From NCBI RefSeq assembly GCF_026898135.2, contig NZ_CP114035.2, forward strand, positions 1,653,501-1,717,500: a stretch of DNA of 64,000 bases, read 5' to 3'. How positions within the stretch are numbered: the stretch's first letter is position 1; every line of letters starts with the position of its first letter. Position numbers and translations under genes: made by a program. The notes under the pieces were generated by a model. It had not been told where the DNA came from. It did not search any database and saw nothing but the letters and a program-made list of their open reading frames with translations. Below, piece after piece: positions 62,701-64,000 of the stretch. The DNA is from Pseudomonas fortuita (GTDB lineage Bacteria > Pseudomonadota > Gammaproteobacteria > Pseudomonadales > Pseudomonadaceae).

Positions 62701-64000
62701 TTAGAACGTGCCTTGCAAGGTCACCATGAAATTGCGTGGCTCACCATAGAAATTGCCCCACGCCGGCGCACCGATGGTGGCGTAGTACTTCTTGTCGAAC
62801 AGGTTGTTGCCGTTTAGCGCGACTGTCCAGTTCGGGTCGATGCGGTACTGCACGCGGCCGTTCCATACGGTGTAGCCTGCCTGCTCGACGCGGGTAGTGC
62901 CGGTGGTGCGGAAGTTCTCGCTCTGGCTGTTCAGGCCGGCGCCGACGGTGAAGCGCTCCAGTGCACCGCCCAGCTGGTAGTCACCCCATACCTTGAGCAT
63001 GTGCCGCGGGATGAAGCTGGAGGTGAAGGTCAGCTCGGTGGGGTCGCTGTCTTCGATGGTATTCAGGTACTTGGTCTGGGTGTAGGTGTAACCCGCCAGC
63101 AGCTGCAGCCGCTCGATTGGCGAGCCGCTGATCTCGGCCTCGAAACCCTGGGCACGGACCTTGCCGCTGTCGGTGTAGCAATACCCGTCGCCTGACGGGC
63201 AGGCTTCGTTGTAGTCGGTTTCCGCACGGTGTTTCTCTACCGTACGGAACAGGTTGAACGAAGTGTTCAATGCGCCATCAAGCAGTTCGCCCTTGATGCC
63301 AATCTCGTAGTTTGCACCGGTCTTGGGCTGAAGCGACTGCCGCTCGGCGTTCACCTTGTCGCTCTGCGGCTGGAAGATGTCGGCGTAGCTGGCGTAGGCG
63401 GTCCACTGCTCGTTGAGGTCGTACAGCACGGCGGCAAATGGCGTAACCTGACCGTTTTCCTGGCTGCGGTTGTTCACCCAGTAATCGTAGAGCTGGGTAT
63501 AGGAGTCGCTCTTGTTGCGGTACCAGCTGACCCGTGCGCCCAGCACCAGGGTCAGCGGCTCTGCCAGCTTCAGCCGCAGGTTGGCGTAAGTGCCATATTG
63601 GGTGGTGGTGGAATCGGTTGGCACGCTGCCACCGCGGCTCGGGTTGACCAGATAATCGCCTTTGGACGGGTGTGGGAAGTTCGAGGTTGGGTTGAATGGG
63701 TCCTGCTTGGCGTTCAGCAGCATCAACGCGAAGTAATCATGGGTTTTCTGCCGGCTGGCGTTGGCGCCGATGATCAGCTCGTGCTGCAAGCCGAACGCCT
63801 CGAACTTGCCATCGACATAGCTATCGAAGCCGTAGTCGTCCTGGTCGTAGTCGAAGCGGCCGGCGCGCACGTTCATGCTGGCGGTGCTGGCGCCGACCGG
63901 CACCGTACCTTCGGAGTAGGCGTATTCGATGTCCTGGGTGTTGTGGGTGTAGATCGAGGCGAAGTTCAGCGTCCAGTCATCATTGAAGCGGTGCTTGAGG
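62701..64000 (-). CDS. TonB-dependent siderophore receptor (C-terminal part, 5' beyond window)
   Basis: Open from the window end to TAA at 62701-62703, giving the last 433 residues. The sequence shows the alternating aromatic strands of the 22-strand barrel, with LGARVSWYRN, YASYADIFQPQS, NYEIGIKGELLDGALN and the C-terminal block NNLFDKKYYATIGAPAWGNFYGEPRNFMVTLQGTF, shared with FpvA/FhuE-type ferric siderophore receptors. The terminal Phe is the outer-membrane assembly signal. The plug and TonB box are outside the window. The ligand cannot be assigned. Confidence 0.9.
   Translation of the reverse strand, partial: LKHRFNDDWTLNFASIYTHNTQDIEYAYSEGTVPVGASTASMNVRAGRFDYDQDDYGFDSYVDGKFEAFGLQHELIIGANASRQKTHDYFALMLLNAKQDPFNPTSNFPHPSKGDYLVNPSRGGSVPTDSTTTQYGTYANLRLKLAEPLTLVLGARVSWYRNKSDSYTQLYDYWVNNRSQENGQVTPFAAVLYDLNEQWTAYASYADIFQPQSDKVNAERQSLQPKTGANYEIGIKGELLDGALNTSFNLFRTVEKHRAETDYNEACPSGDGYCYTDSGKVRAQGFEAEISGSPIERLQLLAGYTYTQTKYLNTIEDSDPTELTFTSSFIPRHMLKVWGDYQLGGALERFTVGAGLNSQSENFRTTGTTRVEQAGYTVWNGRVQYRIDPNWTVALNGNNLFDKKYYATIGAPAWGNFYGEPRNFMVTLQGTF

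Overview
The window looks like a chromosomal segment of a fluorescent pseudomonad of the Pseudomonas putida group. Evidence: GC-rich coding sequence, a dense set of putida-style REP palindromes (arms such as TGTGGGAGCGGG...CCCGCGAA) between genes, an OprD-family porin, a SoxR regulator placed against an RND pump instead of soxS, a Bat/MoxR operon and a siderophore receptor. No rRNA, CRISPR array, IS transposase or prophage was seen. Genes are tightly packed, with many 1-4 bp start/stop overlaps.

Layout. 1-1.1 kb: end of an SDR gene, then a tRNA-Val and three tRNA-Asp genes, two of them in tandemly duplicated units. 1.2-8.2 kb: DUF2242 lipoprotein, a 28-residue acidic microprotein, an AraC regulator coupled to a nitrilase-fold protein that has lost catalytic residues, fadH, a PLP desulfhydrase-like enzyme and a cytochrome b561. 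8.4-16 kb: DUF1853, then the compact run nadK - phosphoesterase - rhomboid - YeaC - DUF2797 - pepN. 16.2-22.3 kb: a YCF48 propeller with an MMPL/RND exporter, a DUF5629-like gene overlapping a periplasmic lactonase, a small secreted peptide behind a hairpin leader, and a GST. 22.2-27.1 kb: sbcDC. 27.5-34.3 kb: the aerotolerance operon moxR-DUF58-DUF4381-batA-batB/C-batD. 34.5-35.8 kb: an orphan DUF2235 lipase. 36-40.3 kb: a four-gene operon (class II aldolase, DapA-like lyase, BenE-type permease, MFS) behind a palindromic operator. 40.5-42.6 kb: a HAD phosphatase fused to mannitol-1-phosphate dehydrogenase. 43-49.6 kb: DUF3144, then a LysR / PrpF-isomerase / DctA / CitMHS / OprD module for di- or tricarboxylates. 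49.6-54.7 kb: CsbD-like protein, SoxR and a MexHI-like pump with a 19-bp-spacer SoxR promoter. 54.8-60.6 kb: GntR regulator and an AraC-linked tripartite DHA2 efflux system. 60.7-64 kb: a large palindromic element, a structured (apparently pseudoknotted) leader before a DUF6124-like gene, a YjaB-like acetyltransferase, a LysR remnant and a truncated TonB siderophore receptor.

The most unusual items are non-coding. Two homologous ~230-260 bp long-arm palindromes (27.2 and 60.7 kb) carry their central loop in opposite orientation. The leader at 61157-61274 can form two nested stems plus a crossing 13-bp helix. A perfect inverted repeat covers the Shine-Dalgarno of the DUF2235 lipase. The most interesting protein-level items are the mannitol dehydrogenase fusion, the uncharacterised aldolase/DapA-like/BenE operon and the tricarboxylate module.
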